A stretch of DNA of 64,000 nucleotides from Prosthecobacter gellanilyticus. Lineage in GTDB: Bacteria > Verrucomicrobiota > Verrucomicrobiia > Verrucomicrobiales > Verrucomicrobiaceae. Position numbers and translations under genes: made by a program. The stretch covers positions 1 through 64,000 of the forward strand of contig NZ_BKAG01000037.1 in the NCBI RefSeq assembly GCF_007992435.1, in the 5' to 3' direction. Shown here piece by piece: positions 53,276 to 62,399 of the stretch. Each line of letters starts with the position of its first letter. Positions within the stretch are counted from its first letter, which is position 1. The notes beneath the pieces are model-generated. The model made no database searches and was not told the origin of the DNA. It saw nothing but the letters and a program-made list of their open reading frames with translations.

Positions 53276-53652
53276 GGTCAGCGGATTTTTTTGAAAAAAC
53301 GGGCAACGAGTCTGAGACGCCGTCAGCGGCGAGATTCGGCATAAAATCGGTCCTGCCACTTACAATTTTGCACTGAGTCTGGAGTCAGGAGGCACCTGGC
53401 CAACGCGCACAAGCGATGGTCACAGGGTACGCGAAGTGTGCGGGGAGAGCAATTTTGATTGATCCCGCCTCGGCAAAACGGCTACATTTCGAATCGTCAT
53501 AAAACTCAAGAGCGAGCAGGTTTAAATGGGCGGAAACCTCCCGGTTTCGCACTTTTGAGGGCGGCTGCCTGACATATTTTTTCCAATTCGGGAACAATTC
53601 TTGCGATTTTTCTCACTGACAATAAAACAACTCCGACAACTGAAAACACCGG
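53276..53652. promoter_or_regulatory. AT-rich divergent region upstream of btubA
   Basis: This 377-bp gap is clearly richer in A+T than its surroundings, notably near 53276-53300, 53450-53530 and 53560-53650. It must contain the btubA promoter and that of the membrane gene at 53275. Candidate -35/-10-like strings exist, but none has good spacing, so I do not assign one. A 6-bp hairpin (GAAACC-TCCC-GGTTTC) lies at 53533-53548. No ribosome-binding consensus precedes the btubA ATG. Confidence 0.55.
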
Positions 53653-55068
53653 ATGAAGGTCAATAACACTATCGTCATTTCCATCGGCCAGGCAGGCAAT
53701 CAGATCGCCTCATCTTTTTGGAAAACTCTCTGCCAGGAACATGGCATTGACCCTCTTTCTGGCTCCGTCGCACCAGGCACCAGCCCGCGTGGAAACTGGA
53801 GTTCCTTCTTTTCCCAGCTCGGTGAATCGGGGTCAGGCAGCTTTGTCCCGCGCGCAGTGATGGTGGACCTGGAGCCGAGCGTGATCGAGCACGTGAAGTC
53901 CACCTCTGGTTCGCTTTTCAATCCTGCCAACCTCATCAGCCGTCAGGAAGGTGCCGGTGGCAACTTCGCTGTGGGTTATTCCGGTGCAGGCCGCGAGGTG
54001 CTGCCGGAAGTGATGAGCCGCGTGACCTTTGAGATCGACAAGTGCGACAACGTGGGCGGAATCATCGTCATCCATTCCACCGGTGGTGGTACGGGCTCGG
54101 GCTTCGGCTCGCTGCTGATCGAGTCCATCAAGGAGAAGTATCCGGAAGCGCCCGTGCTGAGCTGCGCGGTGCTGCCTTCCCCGCAGGTCTCCAGTGTGGT
54201 CACGGAGCCTTACAACACGGTCTTTGCCCTCAACTGCCTGCGCCGCACGGCGGATGCGTGTTTGATCTTCGACAACGAAGCGCTCTTCGAGCTGGCTCAC
54301 CGCAAATGGAACATCGAGAGCCCGACGGTGGATGATCTGAACCTGCTCATCACCGAGGCGCTGGCCGGCATCACAGCTTCCATGCGTTTCAGCGGCTTCC
54401 TCACCGTGGAAATCAGCCTGCGCGAGCTGCTGACGAACCTGGTGCCGCAGCCTTCGCTGCACTTCCTCATGTGCGCCTTCGCGCCGCTGACGCCGCCTGA
54501 TCGCAGCAAGTTTGAGGAGATGGGTGTTGAGGACATGATCAAGTCTCTGTTCGACAACGGCAGCGTCTTCGCCGCCTGCTCGCCGATGGAAGGCCGCTTC
54601 CTCTCCACGGCGGTGCTTTACCGCGGCATCATGGAGGACAAGCCGCTGGCAGATGCCTCCCTGGCGGCGATGCGCGAGAAGCTGCCACTGACTTACTGGA
54701 TCCCGACTGCCTTCAAAATTGGTTATGTGGAGCAGTCCGGCATTTCCCACCGCAAGAGCATGGTGCTGCTGGCGAACAACACGGAGATCGCTCGTGTGCT
54801 GGACCGGATCTGCCACAACTTCGACAAGCTCTGGCAGCGCAAGGCTTTTGCGAACTGGTATCTCAACGAAGGCATGAACGAGGAGCAGATCATCGCCCTC
54901 CGCGCCTCCTCCCAGGAACTGATCCAGAGCTACCAGGTGGCCGAGGAGAGCGGAGCCAAGGCGAAGAGCCAGGACGAAAGCGTGACCGCCTCACGTGCCT
55001 ATGCCGGTGGCGAGGATCCCCGCCGCACCTCGTCTGTCAGCCTGCGTGACCTCGTGGACCGCCGCTGA
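53653..55068 (+). CDS. btubA: Bacterial tubulin BtubA
   Basis: BtubA is a tubulin homologue that co-polymerises with BtubB into small microtubule-like filaments in Prosthecobacter. The 471-residue product shows the nucleotide-binding tubulin signature GGGTGSG at residues 144-150, IGQAGNQIASSFW at the N-terminus, and the T7 region SLRELLTNLVPQP with Glu258 at the position of the catalytic Glu of alpha-tubulin. M-loop/S9-region sequence (FAPLTPPDRSKF) is present. No acidic C-terminal tail of eukaryotic type is seen; the end is ...SVSLRDLVDRR. Sequence similarity to known BtubA proteins is very high from memory, with many substitutions versus P. dejongeii. btubB follows 54 bp downstream. Confidence 0.98.
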   Translation: MKVNNTIVISIGQAGNQIASSFWKTLCQEHGIDPLSGSVAPGTSPRGNWSSFFSQLGESGSGSFVPRAVMVDLEPSVIEHVKSTSGSLFNPANLISRQEGAGGNFAVGYSGAGREVLPEVMSRVTFEIDKCDNVGGIIVIHSTGGGTGSGFGSLLIESIKEKYPEAPVLSCAVLPSPQVSSVVTEPYNTVFALNCLRRTADACLIFDNEALFELAHRKWNIESPTVDDLNLLITEALAGITASMRFSGFLTVEISLRELLTNLVPQPSLHFLMCAFAPLTPPDRSKFEEMGVEDMIKSLFDNGSVFAACSPMEGRFLSTAVLYRGIMEDKPLADASLAAMREKLPLTYWIPTAFKIGYVEQSGISHRKSMVLLANNTEIARVLDRICHNFDKLWQRKAFANWYLNEGMNEEQIIALRASSQELIQSYQVAEESGAKAKSQDESVTASRAYAGGEDPRRTSSVSLRDLVDRR

Positions 55069-55122
55069 TCCAGCCCCGCCCCCGAGCGCTTCTTTTTACC
55101 TAACTTCAAGCACGACAACACA

Positions 55123-56403
55123 GTGAGAGAGATCCTGAGCATTCACATCGGCCAGTGCGGCAACCAAATCGCGGACCGTTTCTGGCGGTTGATTTTGCGT
55201 GAGCATGGCCTCACCGACCAAGGCACGCCAAAAGACGGCGCCAGCGTGGCGAACAATGCCAACATGGAGGTCTTCTTTCACAAGATCCGTGACGGCAAAT
55301 ACGTCCCGCGTGCGGTGCTCGTGGATCTCGAGCCGGGCGTGATCGCCCGAATCGAAAGCGGTGAGATGTCCCAGCTCTTTGATGAGAGCAGCATCGTGCG
55401 CAAGATCCCGGGCGCCGCGAACAACTGGGCGCGCGGCTACAATGTCGAGGGCGAGCGTGTCATCGACCAGGTGATGAACGTCATCGACAACGCGGTGGAG
55501 AAGACCAAGGGCCTGCAGGGCTTCCTGATCACGCATTCCATCGGTGGTGGTTCCGGCTCCGGTCTCGGCTCGCTGATCCTGGAGCGTCTGCGCCAGGCTT
55601 ATCCGAAGAAGAAGATCTTCACGTTCTCCGTGGCTCCTTCGCCGCTGATCTCGGACTCCGCGGTGGAGCCTTACAATGCGATCCTCACGCTGCAGCGCAT
55701 CCTCGATCATGCGGACGGTGCGGTGATTCTGGACAACGAGGCGCTCTTCCGCATCGCGAAGGCGAAGCTGCACCGCGCGCCTAACTACATGGATCTCAAC
55801 CACATCGTGGCTTTGATCATGAGCTCGGTGACGGCATCCCTGCGTTTTCCAGGCCGCCTGAACACGGACCTGAATGAGTTTGTGACGAACCTGGTGCCCT
55901 TTCCGGGCAATCATTTCTTCACCGCCAGCTTCGCGCCGATGCGCGCAGCCGGCCAGGAAGGCCAGGTGCGCAGCAATTTCCCGGATCTCGCCCGCGAGAC
56001 TTTTTCCCAGGATAACTTCACTGCGGCCATCGACTGGCAGCAGGGGGTGTACCTTGCCGCGAGCGCGCTCTTCCGAGGTGACATCAAGCAGAAGGACGTG
56101 GATGAGAACATGGCCTCCATCCGCAAGGGCCTGAGCTTCGCCAGCTACATGCCTTCCGCCGGCGGTCTGAAGCTCGGCGTGGCTGAAACTGCTCCGGAGG
56201 GCTTTGCCTCCAGCGGTCTCGCGCTGGTGAACCACACGGGCATCGCAGCCGTGTTTGAGCGCCTGGTGAGCCAGTTTGACATCATGTTCGACAACCACGC
56301 CTACACCCACTGGTATGAGGCCGCAGGCGTCTCACGTGACATGATGGCGTCCGCGCGTGATTCGATCGCCAATCTGGCGAAGTCTTACCGCGACGCTTCG
56401 TGA
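55123..56403 (+). CDS. btubB: Bacterial tubulin BtubB
   Basis: BtubB is the second subunit of the BtubA/B heteropolymer. The 426-residue product starts with a GTG (MREILSIHIGQCGNQIADRF, as in known BtubB). The tubulin signature GGGSGSG is at residues 141-147. The T7 region NTDLNEFVTNLVPFP carries Glu252 where beta-tubulin has Lys254, so both subunits of this pair should support GTP hydrolysis on their partner. The C-terminus lacks an acidic tail (RDAS end). The 54-bp spacer after btubA contains CCTAAC but no obvious Shine-Dalgarno. bklc follows after 95 bp. Confidence 0.98.
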   Translation: MREILSIHIGQCGNQIADRFWRLILREHGLTDQGTPKDGASVANNANMEVFFHKIRDGKYVPRAVLVDLEPGVIARIESGEMSQLFDESSIVRKIPGAANNWARGYNVEGERVIDQVMNVIDNAVEKTKGLQGFLITHSIGGGSGSGLGSLILERLRQAYPKKKIFTFSVAPSPLISDSAVEPYNAILTLQRILDHADGAVILDNEALFRIAKAKLHRAPNYMDLNHIVALIMSSVTASLRFPGRLNTDLNEFVTNLVPFPGNHFFTASFAPMRAAGQEGQVRSNFPDLARETFSQDNFTAAIDWQQGVYLAASALFRGDIKQKDVDENMASIRKGLSFASYMPSAGGLKLGVAETAPEGFASSGLALVNHTGIAAVFERLVSQFDIMFDNHAYTHWYEAAGVSRDMMASARDSIANLAKSYRDAS

Positions 56404-56417
56404 TTCATGATTCTTGA

Positions 56418-56476
56418 TTCCTGAGTCAGGATTCAACAACTCGTCTGCCTTCACCGTTTGAATCAGGAGTCAGGAA
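56418..56476 (+). other. Stem-loop between btubB and bklc
   Basis: Arms 56418-56436 and 56458-56476 form a 19-bp inverted repeat with 16 paired positions and a 21-nt loop. There is no T-tract. The bklc start lies 23 bp downstream. Confidence 0.6.
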
Positions 56477-56498
56477 TGTAAAATCAGGAATATTAGTG

Positions 56499-57266
56499 AT
56501 GGACCCCAACCTCGAGCGTCAGCTTCTGTCGGCCTCCCGCAGTGTCGAGGAGGTCCGTCGGCTCGCGTATCGTGATCCGGCACGGATCGGCCAGCTCGTG
56601 GAGCAGATCAGTGTGCTGGCGGATCTGCGGCAGAAGGAGGGGGACTTTCGCAAGGCGGAGTCGCTCTATCGTGAAGCGCTTTATCGTGCCCAGGAACTGA
56701 AGAAGCCGGATCCGGATCTGCTTTGCGGCATTCACAGCCTGCTGGCGCATCTCTATGATCGCTGGGGTCAAATGGACAAGGCAGCGGAGTACTATGGCAA
56801 GGCGCTGAAGATTGCCGATGACGCTCATCTGGAGAACAATGACAAGGTGGCGACGATCAAGAACAACCTCGCCATGATCTTCAAGCAACTGCGGGACTAC
56901 CCGAAGGCCGAGCAGTACTATCAGGAAGCGCTGGAGACCTTCCGCACCACCGATGGTGGGGAGAGCCCGCGAGTGGCCAGCGTGCTGAACAACCTGGGCG
57001 TGCTCTACTATTCCAACATGGATGTGGAGCGCGCGCAGCAGATGCATGAGCATGCGCTGGGCATCCGCCAAAGTCTCGCAAACGATCAACTCGATCCCAC
57101 CGATCTCTCGCAGACTTACATCAATCTCGGCGCGGTGTACAAAGCCACGGGTGACTTCCAAAAGGCCGAAGCCTGCGTGGACCGCGCGAAGCGCATCCGC
57201 GCGGGACTGAACGGCTTCCATCCGAATCCGAGACGGGCTGCTTCGCTGCTCATCGACAAGACTTGA
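56499..57266 (+). CDS. bklc: Bacterial kinesin light chain-like TPR protein Bklc
   Basis: Bklc is the third gene of the Prosthecobacter tubulin operon. The product (255 residues from the ATG at 56499; a GTG three bases earlier is possible) consists of about five TPR units with the kinesin-light-chain repeat pattern, for example DFRKAESLYREALYRAQEL, DKAAEYYGKALKIADD, YPKAEQYYQEALETFRTTDG and DFQKAEACVDRAKRI. It has no signal peptide. Published work on Bklc describes binding to bacterial microtubules and membranes. The sequence itself shows only a protein-interaction scaffold. It is separated from btubB by a stem-loop. Confidence 0.95.
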   Translation: MDPNLERQLLSASRSVEEVRRLAYRDPARIGQLVEQISVLADLRQKEGDFRKAESLYREALYRAQELKKPDPDLLCGIHSLLAHLYDRWGQMDKAAEYYGKALKIADDAHLENNDKVATIKNNLAMIFKQLRDYPKAEQYYQEALETFRTTDGGESPRVASVLNNLGVLYYSNMDVERAQQMHEHALGIRQSLANDQLDPTDLSQTYINLGAVYKATGDFQKAEACVDRAKRIRAGLNGFHPNPRRAASLLIDKT

Positions 57267-57317
57267 TGAGCCCGGGGGTTTGGCTCGACCACAAACGATG
57301 TTAGGCAAGGTCCCGAT

Positions 57318-57344
57318 CATGGTGGCAATCTGGACGCCACCATG
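57318..57344. terminator. Hairpin between convergent bklc and giant protein genes
   Basis: A perfect 9-bp stem (CATGGTGGC at 57318-57326, complement 57336-57344) lies between the two convergent stops. No T-tract is present on either strand, so efficient termination is uncertain. Confidence 0.45.
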
Positions 57345-57359
57345 TTACGTCTGGGCAAG

Positions 57360-60300
57360 TCAGTAAAAATCCACCAGCGTTTCAACGAGGCTTGAACTAT
57401 TGTCGTGGTAGGCGCGGCCACGGGCACGGATTCGGCCTGAGACAGGGAGATTGATTCCTGACAGTCCCCAGCCCCCGCTGATGTGGCTGGCATTTCCGAG
57501 GAGTGTCCAGGTGCTGCCGTTATTGGTGCTGAGCTCAAATGTAACATTTGAGATCTCAAGCGCTGCTCCTCCACGAAGCCATTCGAGGCGGTTTTTGGAG
57601 ATGGTCACATGCCCGCTGGTTGGCAATGCAGGGCATCTGATCAGGTTGCCACTGTCATAGTCGAAAGCATAGCGGCTGCTATCAGGGAGAATAGAACTGG
57701 GCAGCCATGAATAAGGCTCCTGAAAATCTTGGGTCGATCCATCTGGAAGCACATGGTAAATGCGAGACAAGATCGAATCAAAAATTCGAAGGCTTTGGTC
57801 TGCTTGCAAAAACATTCGTTCACCTGAAACACTTGTTCCATCAGATACCAGGACCGGGTTTAAAGCCGCCTCCAGAACGCCTGCTGAGCTGAGGCGTGCA
57901 ACTCCAGACCAACTGTTGGATGGATCCCCCCCCACCATGATTTTGCCGTCCGGTAGAATGGCAAAGTCATAGATGCTCGCCGATCCCGCTCCCGAAAAAT
58001 TAAACGATGGATCGGCGGTCCCAGAAGAAGTCAGCCGCGACAGGAACGAACTGTAATCTTGGTTATTCCCATTGAGTAGGATTTTTTCGTCTGGTTGAAG
58101 TCGCACCGAGTCCAACATGTCGTAGATCCTGGTCGCAAAGCTGGTGTCACGAGATCCATTGGCATTTATACGGGTGACAAAATCTCCGTAAAGTTCATCA
58201 GATGCGCGGCGCGAAGTGCCGAAGATCACAATCTTTCCATCCCGTTGAACGTTGCATGCGTGAATGGCACATACTTCGAAGCCGGCACCAAGCGCGGGCG
58301 GCTGAAATTTGAAAGAACTGTCCAGGCTGCCATTGGACAGAAGCTTTCGCAGAAAGGGAGGTGTGTTTCCATCGAAGCCAAAGATGGCAGTCGCGCCACT
58401 ACTGATCAGGAGTTTGCCGTCATTCATGACGCAGATACCGTTTAGATAAGCAACTTTCTGCGCAGAGAATGAAGTGTCGAGAGAGCCATCTGGGAAGACC
58501 CGAACCACATCGCTGCGCCGCACGCCATTCACCTCGTCAAACTCACCACCGATGATGATTTTGCCATCGGGCTGTGCGACGACTTGATCAATCCATCCTG
58601 GAGAAGAATTGCCATCACTGTCCACTCGTAGCGTCACTAACGTGAAAGTGGGATCAACAGCGTCGATGCCGAGAGTTGGCAGCATGATGAGCTCTGGCTG
58701 TCCATTGTTGGAGCCATTGCCAATCTGGCCTCTCTCATTGCTGCCCGCTGCCCAGACCGTGCCATCCGCGCGCAGGCAAAGAAAATGAGTCAGAGAGACG
58801 AGAGAGCCGTCCAGTGTCACGCGCTGGCCTCCCGCAGCTAGTTCGATGATTTTTAGACTGCCTGGCGCTTCTGTGTCCAGACGCAGCGGTGTGGTCAGCT
58901 TCTCAGTCAATCCCAGCAGGGCAGAGGAGTCCATGACCACAATGTTGCTCATGTCGTCTTCCGTAATGACGCGTTCTCCCCATGTCCAGACACTGCCCTC
59001 AGTGGTGAGGACAAAGGCCTGATCACTTCCGGCGGTGATTTGAGCGATTTTTTCACCTTGGAAGGTGTGTGGGCTGCCCGTTGAGGCATCGGTCACCATG
59101 ACGGGAGACGGTTTGGAGGTGAATGTGCCATCGCCCAGTACGCCGCGTTCATTGCTTCCCCAGGCCCAGACCACGCCGGACTCGCTGACAGCGAAGGAGG
59201 AATGCGAGGAGCAGGCGATGCCTATGATGCGCGCGCCATTGAAGGATGCTGCGGAGATTTTGACGGGCTTGGCCTGCCGGGGGGTGTCGCCGAGTCCGAG
59301 CTGACCATGCGTGTTCGATCCCCAGGCCCAGAGCTGGCCGTCACTGTCCAGAGCGAGGTTGTGGTGAGAGCCGGCTGCCAGACGAATGATCCTGGCGCTG
59401 GTGAAGCTTTTGGTTATGTCCACAGGAGTCGTCAGGATGTGGGCCATGTTGCTCGCTGGACTCTTGACCACACCATTTCCGAGCTGGCCTTGAGTCTGGT
59501 CTCCCCAGGTCCATACCCCTCCTGAATTGGTGAGGATCAGCGTGTGATAGGCACCGCCCGCGATTTGCACGACCTGCGCACTGCCCCAGCCTTTTTTGGC
59601 TGGCACTGGCTGATGGACGGGAATGTCACTTGTGGTTTTGCCGTCTCCAAAGCTCGCCAAGTCCGGGTTTCCCCAGCTAAGCAAGGCTCCGTCTTGGCGG
59701 GCAGCATGAATTTGGGAACCACCGCCACCCACGGCTACTGGCGGACTCTGCAGGCTGGCCACGGAGAGGGTCGGCGCTGCAAGCGAGTCGAAGTAAGAGC
59801 TCCCAGATTCATCCCCCATTGCTTGTGACCCCCAGGCCTTCCACCGGCCCGTGGCTTCAAAATAAAAGCTGCCGTAGGCGTTGGCGGCAATCTTCTTGGA
59901 AATGGCCAGGGGTGCCACCGGGCCAAAAGCCCGGCCTTGGATGGCGAAAACGTACAAGCCGCCGTCTGTCATCCCCGACCCAGTGGTGGGGATGACGACC
60001 GTGCTGTCGAAAGTGCCCTTGAACCCGGGGATATAACGGATCACGAAGGTGGTTTTGGCCCCGGGTTTGAGGACCGTGGCTGACGGTTGTGTCTTAATGG
60101 TGAAATGCGGGCTGCTGTTGTTTCCAGCCAGGCTGACCTTGGGATTACCCGTCAGGGAGATGTCAGAGAATCCCTGGTTGGTGATGGTGTAGGTCTGGTC
60201 CACCTGGCCCTTGCGGTAGTCCACAGATCCAAAGTCCGTTGCCAGGGCGGCATCGATCAAAGTGCTGCCATCACTGATGGGAATGCCCTTCGCATTCGTC

Positions 60301-62390
60301 ACGACGGTATAACCAGAAACATCGGTCTGCGTGGCGTGCAGGGTGTAGTCTCCCACGATGTCCGCATTTGCGCCTTTCACTTCCACGATGTAAGTGCCGG
60401 GGTCGAGCACACGGGTGAGGCTGAAGTTCCGATTTTCACCGCCAGCATCTGCTGAGAGCAGTTTGGTCTGCTTGCTGGCAAGCTGATAGAGCGTTCCGAA
60501 TGTGTCCGTGCTTCCCGAGGTCCAAAAGGTGCAAAGCTTTCGTTGCGTGAGCACGAAGCGAAACATGTCGATATCACTGCCGTAATCCAGGGCGCTGGAG
60601 GAAGCAATTTCACTCACATCCCACCCAGAAGTTTCCGTGGTGGCGCTGGCGAGATGAGGCAGGTCTCCCGAAGGTGCTGCAAAGGTATTGGGTGCTGTTC
60701 CTCTGATAATGAATCTGAAGCTTGGATAACCGGGGTCGTCGGATTCCACTCGAACAAAGGCTGAATGTCTTCCAAGACTGTCTGGCTGATATCGTATGGC
60801 AAAGCCGACTGGCAAGACTCCATCGATAGCCCCATCAGTGGGCTGGCCGGTCACTTGGAACTGATCCGCGTTCGGTCCGCTGAGGGCGACACGTGGTGAG
60901 CCTGTTAGTGTCAGGATGCCGCCGCCTTGATTGCGGATATTGAACATCAATTCCTTTGTCGGAGCTTTGGTCGTGAGAGTGCCAAATTCAGTTCCGAGTG
61001 CCACGCTGACATTGGAGGGACGGATGCCATAGGGGATCGGGCTGGTCTTCTTGTCGCCGACAATCTGGATACGTTGCGTTCCATCGCCGGGAATGGAAGA
61101 TACATTGAGACAGTATCTGCCCGTGAGTGTCGGATAAGCTCCACGCACGTGAAGGGTGTAGTCACCTTTGAGAAGCCTGATGCGAAACCGGAAATTTCCA
61201 TCATCACCTGCATTATCATTGCTGATGGAGGGAGTGCCAAAAATTTTGGTCATGTTAGTTCCGGACAAAGTGCCGACTGTGTCCATATTGACGGCGGCTC
61301 CTGCGGCGGCTGTCTCAATCAAGTAGGTGCCGTCGGCGGGAATCTTGATCTCAAAACGATCCCAGAATTCAGGACGGGATATGCTTCCCAGAAGGTACTC
61401 GGCTGACCATGGGACGGAGATCTTCCGGACGATGGATGCTGGGTCGGTTTTTTTGTAGGAGACTTTTATGCGAGCATCCGCGATGACCTTCTTTGCGACG
61501 GGTGAATCGAGCGGAATTGAAAGCCCAGTTGAGTAGCCCACAATGCCAGCCAGTCGATATTCCTCTCCAGAATTCCGAACCCATAAAGGACCTCCACTAT
61601 TTCCACCGTAGATTTCAAATCCAGACGGCGCAAAGGAGGGTTGTAGTGATGCACTGAAAGATTTCAGACCTTGAAAAGACTGAAAAGGTGTGGCTGGCAA
61701 GAAAGCCTCGAACAAGGTGAATTTGGGGTCGGACGCTCCATTTGGTTTTGCTGGATAACCTGTGTACAGCTTGTCTGTGCTTTCCGATTTCAAACTCTGC
61801 GTGGGAGTCAATGCTTCCGCAGCATAGCCACCATCTGAAGCGAGATTTTGATAACTCCAAACTATGGCGAGATCACGGTCCACTTTCGATATGTATCGGC
61901 TGAACGCTTCATCTTGTGCAGGGCCTGGGGGTAGAAGATCTACATCTCCCATCGCCGCAAAAGCTAATGCAAAATCCGCATAGGATGTTTCACGCACGAC
62001 CTCGCGCATAGTGTGTTGTGTTCCGCTCCCATGATTCGGTTCAACGGTCGATGTATAAGATGCATGCCAGCTAATGCGTTTGGCCCATGGATAGTCGCTG
62101 TATGGAAAATTGAGATGGTTGCGCTCTCCGTCACAAATGACATGAGCACAACCCAGGACAAATCTTGGGTGCAGAGCGACGACGCCTGAACCTCTGTCGG
62201 TGCTGCTTATCAGCGGATTAATGCGAGAGAAATGAGCTTCCAGGTATCCATTCCATCTGTACGGGTGACCCTCCATTTTCGAAGAGGCATCTGTGACCTG
62301 GGCGAAAGAACTGATTGAAAGGCACCATACGCAGAAAAGATATGCGCTAGCAGCACGAAGATGAATTCCAAAGAGGGGATAGATTGACAT
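57360..62390 (-). CDS. Giant secreted trypsin-like/RCC1-repeat protein
   Basis: The product has 1676 residues. A signal peptide (residues 1-31, ending SISSFAQ) precedes a trypsin-like domain: His83 in GCAHVI, an Asp near 138 (YADFALAF) and the Ser in YGGNSGGPLW near 265. Two PPC-like beta-sandwiches alternate with two choice-of-anchor-D/ASH-type modules (residues about 330-820, NQGGGILTLTGSPRV and NQGFSDISLTGNPKV). About 830-1233 is an RCC1-type propeller (WTWGDQTQGQLGNG; WAWGSNTHGQLGLG; WAWGSNERGVLGDG). About 1255-1580 holds delta-60-like repeats (QPDGKIIIGGEFDEVNGV). Base composition varies: the two ends are more AT-rich than the middle. It starts 9 bp after the preceding gene on its strand. 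Confidence 0.88.
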   Translation of the reverse strand: MSIYPLFGIHLRAASAYLFCVWCLSISSFAQVTDASSKMEGHPYRWNGYLEAHFSRINPLISSTDRGSGVVALHPRFVLGCAHVICDGERNHLNFPYSDYPWAKRISWHASYTSTVEPNHGSGTQHTMREVVRETSYADFALAFAAMGDVDLLPPGPAQDEAFSRYISKVDRDLAIVWSYQNLASDGGYAAEALTPTQSLKSESTDKLYTGYPAKPNGASDPKFTLFEAFLPATPFQSFQGLKSFSASLQPSFAPSGFEIYGGNSGGPLWVRNSGEEYRLAGIVGYSTGLSIPLDSPVAKKVIADARIKVSYKKTDPASIVRKISVPWSAEYLLGSISRPEFWDRFEIKIPADGTYLIETAAAGAAVNMDTVGTLSGTNMTKIFGTPSISNDNAGDDGNFRFRIRLLKGDYTLHVRGAYPTLTGRYCLNVSSIPGDGTQRIQIVGDKKTSPIPYGIRPSNVSVALGTEFGTLTTKAPTKELMFNIRNQGGGILTLTGSPRVALSGPNADQFQVTGQPTDGAIDGVLPVGFAIRYQPDSLGRHSAFVRVESDDPGYPSFRFIIRGTAPNTFAAPSGDLPHLASATTETSGWDVSEIASSSALDYGSDIDMFRFVLTQRKLCTFWTSGSTDTFGTLYQLASKQTKLLSADAGGENRNFSLTRVLDPGTYIVEVKGANADIVGDYTLHATQTDVSGYTVVTNAKGIPISDGSTLIDAALATDFGSVDYRKGQVDQTYTITNQGFSDISLTGNPKVSLAGNNSSPHFTIKTQPSATVLKPGAKTTFVIRYIPGFKGTFDSTVVIPTTGSGMTDGGLYVFAIQGRAFGPVAPLAISKKIAANAYGSFYFEATGRWKAWGSQAMGDESGSSYFDSLAAPTLSVASLQSPPVAVGGGGSQIHAARQDGALLSWGNPDLASFGDGKTTSDIPVHQPVPAKKGWGSAQVVQIAGGAYHTLILTNSGGVWTWGDQTQGQLGNGVVKSPASNMAHILTTPVDITKSFTSARIIRLAAGSHHNLALDSDGQLWAWGSNTHGQLGLGDTPRQAKPVKISAASFNGARIIGIACSSHSSFAVSESGVVWAWGSNERGVLGDGTFTSKPSPVMVTDASTGSPHTFQGEKIAQITAGSDQAFVLTTEGSVWTWGERVITEDDMSNIVVMDSSALLGLTEKLTTPLRLDTEAPGSLKIIELAAGGQRVTLDGSLVSLTHFLCLRADGTVWAAGSNERGQIGNGSNNGQPELIMLPTLGIDAVDPTFTLVTLRVDSDGNSSPGWIDQVVAQPDGKIIIGGEFDEVNGVRRSDVVRVFPDGSLDTSFSAQKVAYLNGICVMNDGKLLISSGATAIFGFDGNTPPFLRKLLSNGSLDSSFKFQPPALGAGFEVCAIHACNVQRDGKIVIFGTSRRASDELYGDFVTRINANGSRDTSFATRIYDMLDSVRLQPDEKILLNGNNQDYSSFLSRLTSSGTADPSFNFSGAGSASIYDFAILPDGKIMVGGDPSNSWSGVARLSSAGVLEAALNPVLVSDGTSVSGERMFLQADQSLRIFDSILSRIYHVLPDGSTQDFQEPYSWLPSSILPDSSRYAFDYDSGNLIRCPALPTSGHVTISKNRLEWLRGGAALEISNVTFELSTNNGSTWTLLGNASHISGGWGLSGINLPVSGRIRARGRAYHDNSSSLVETLVDFY

Positions 62391-62399
62391 AATAGTTTG

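Noticed and set aside
53385-53597. Small minus-strand open frame (70 codons) in the btubA upstream region
   Set aside because: No ribosome-binding site, no recognisable motif, and it occupies the AT-rich region expected to hold promoters.
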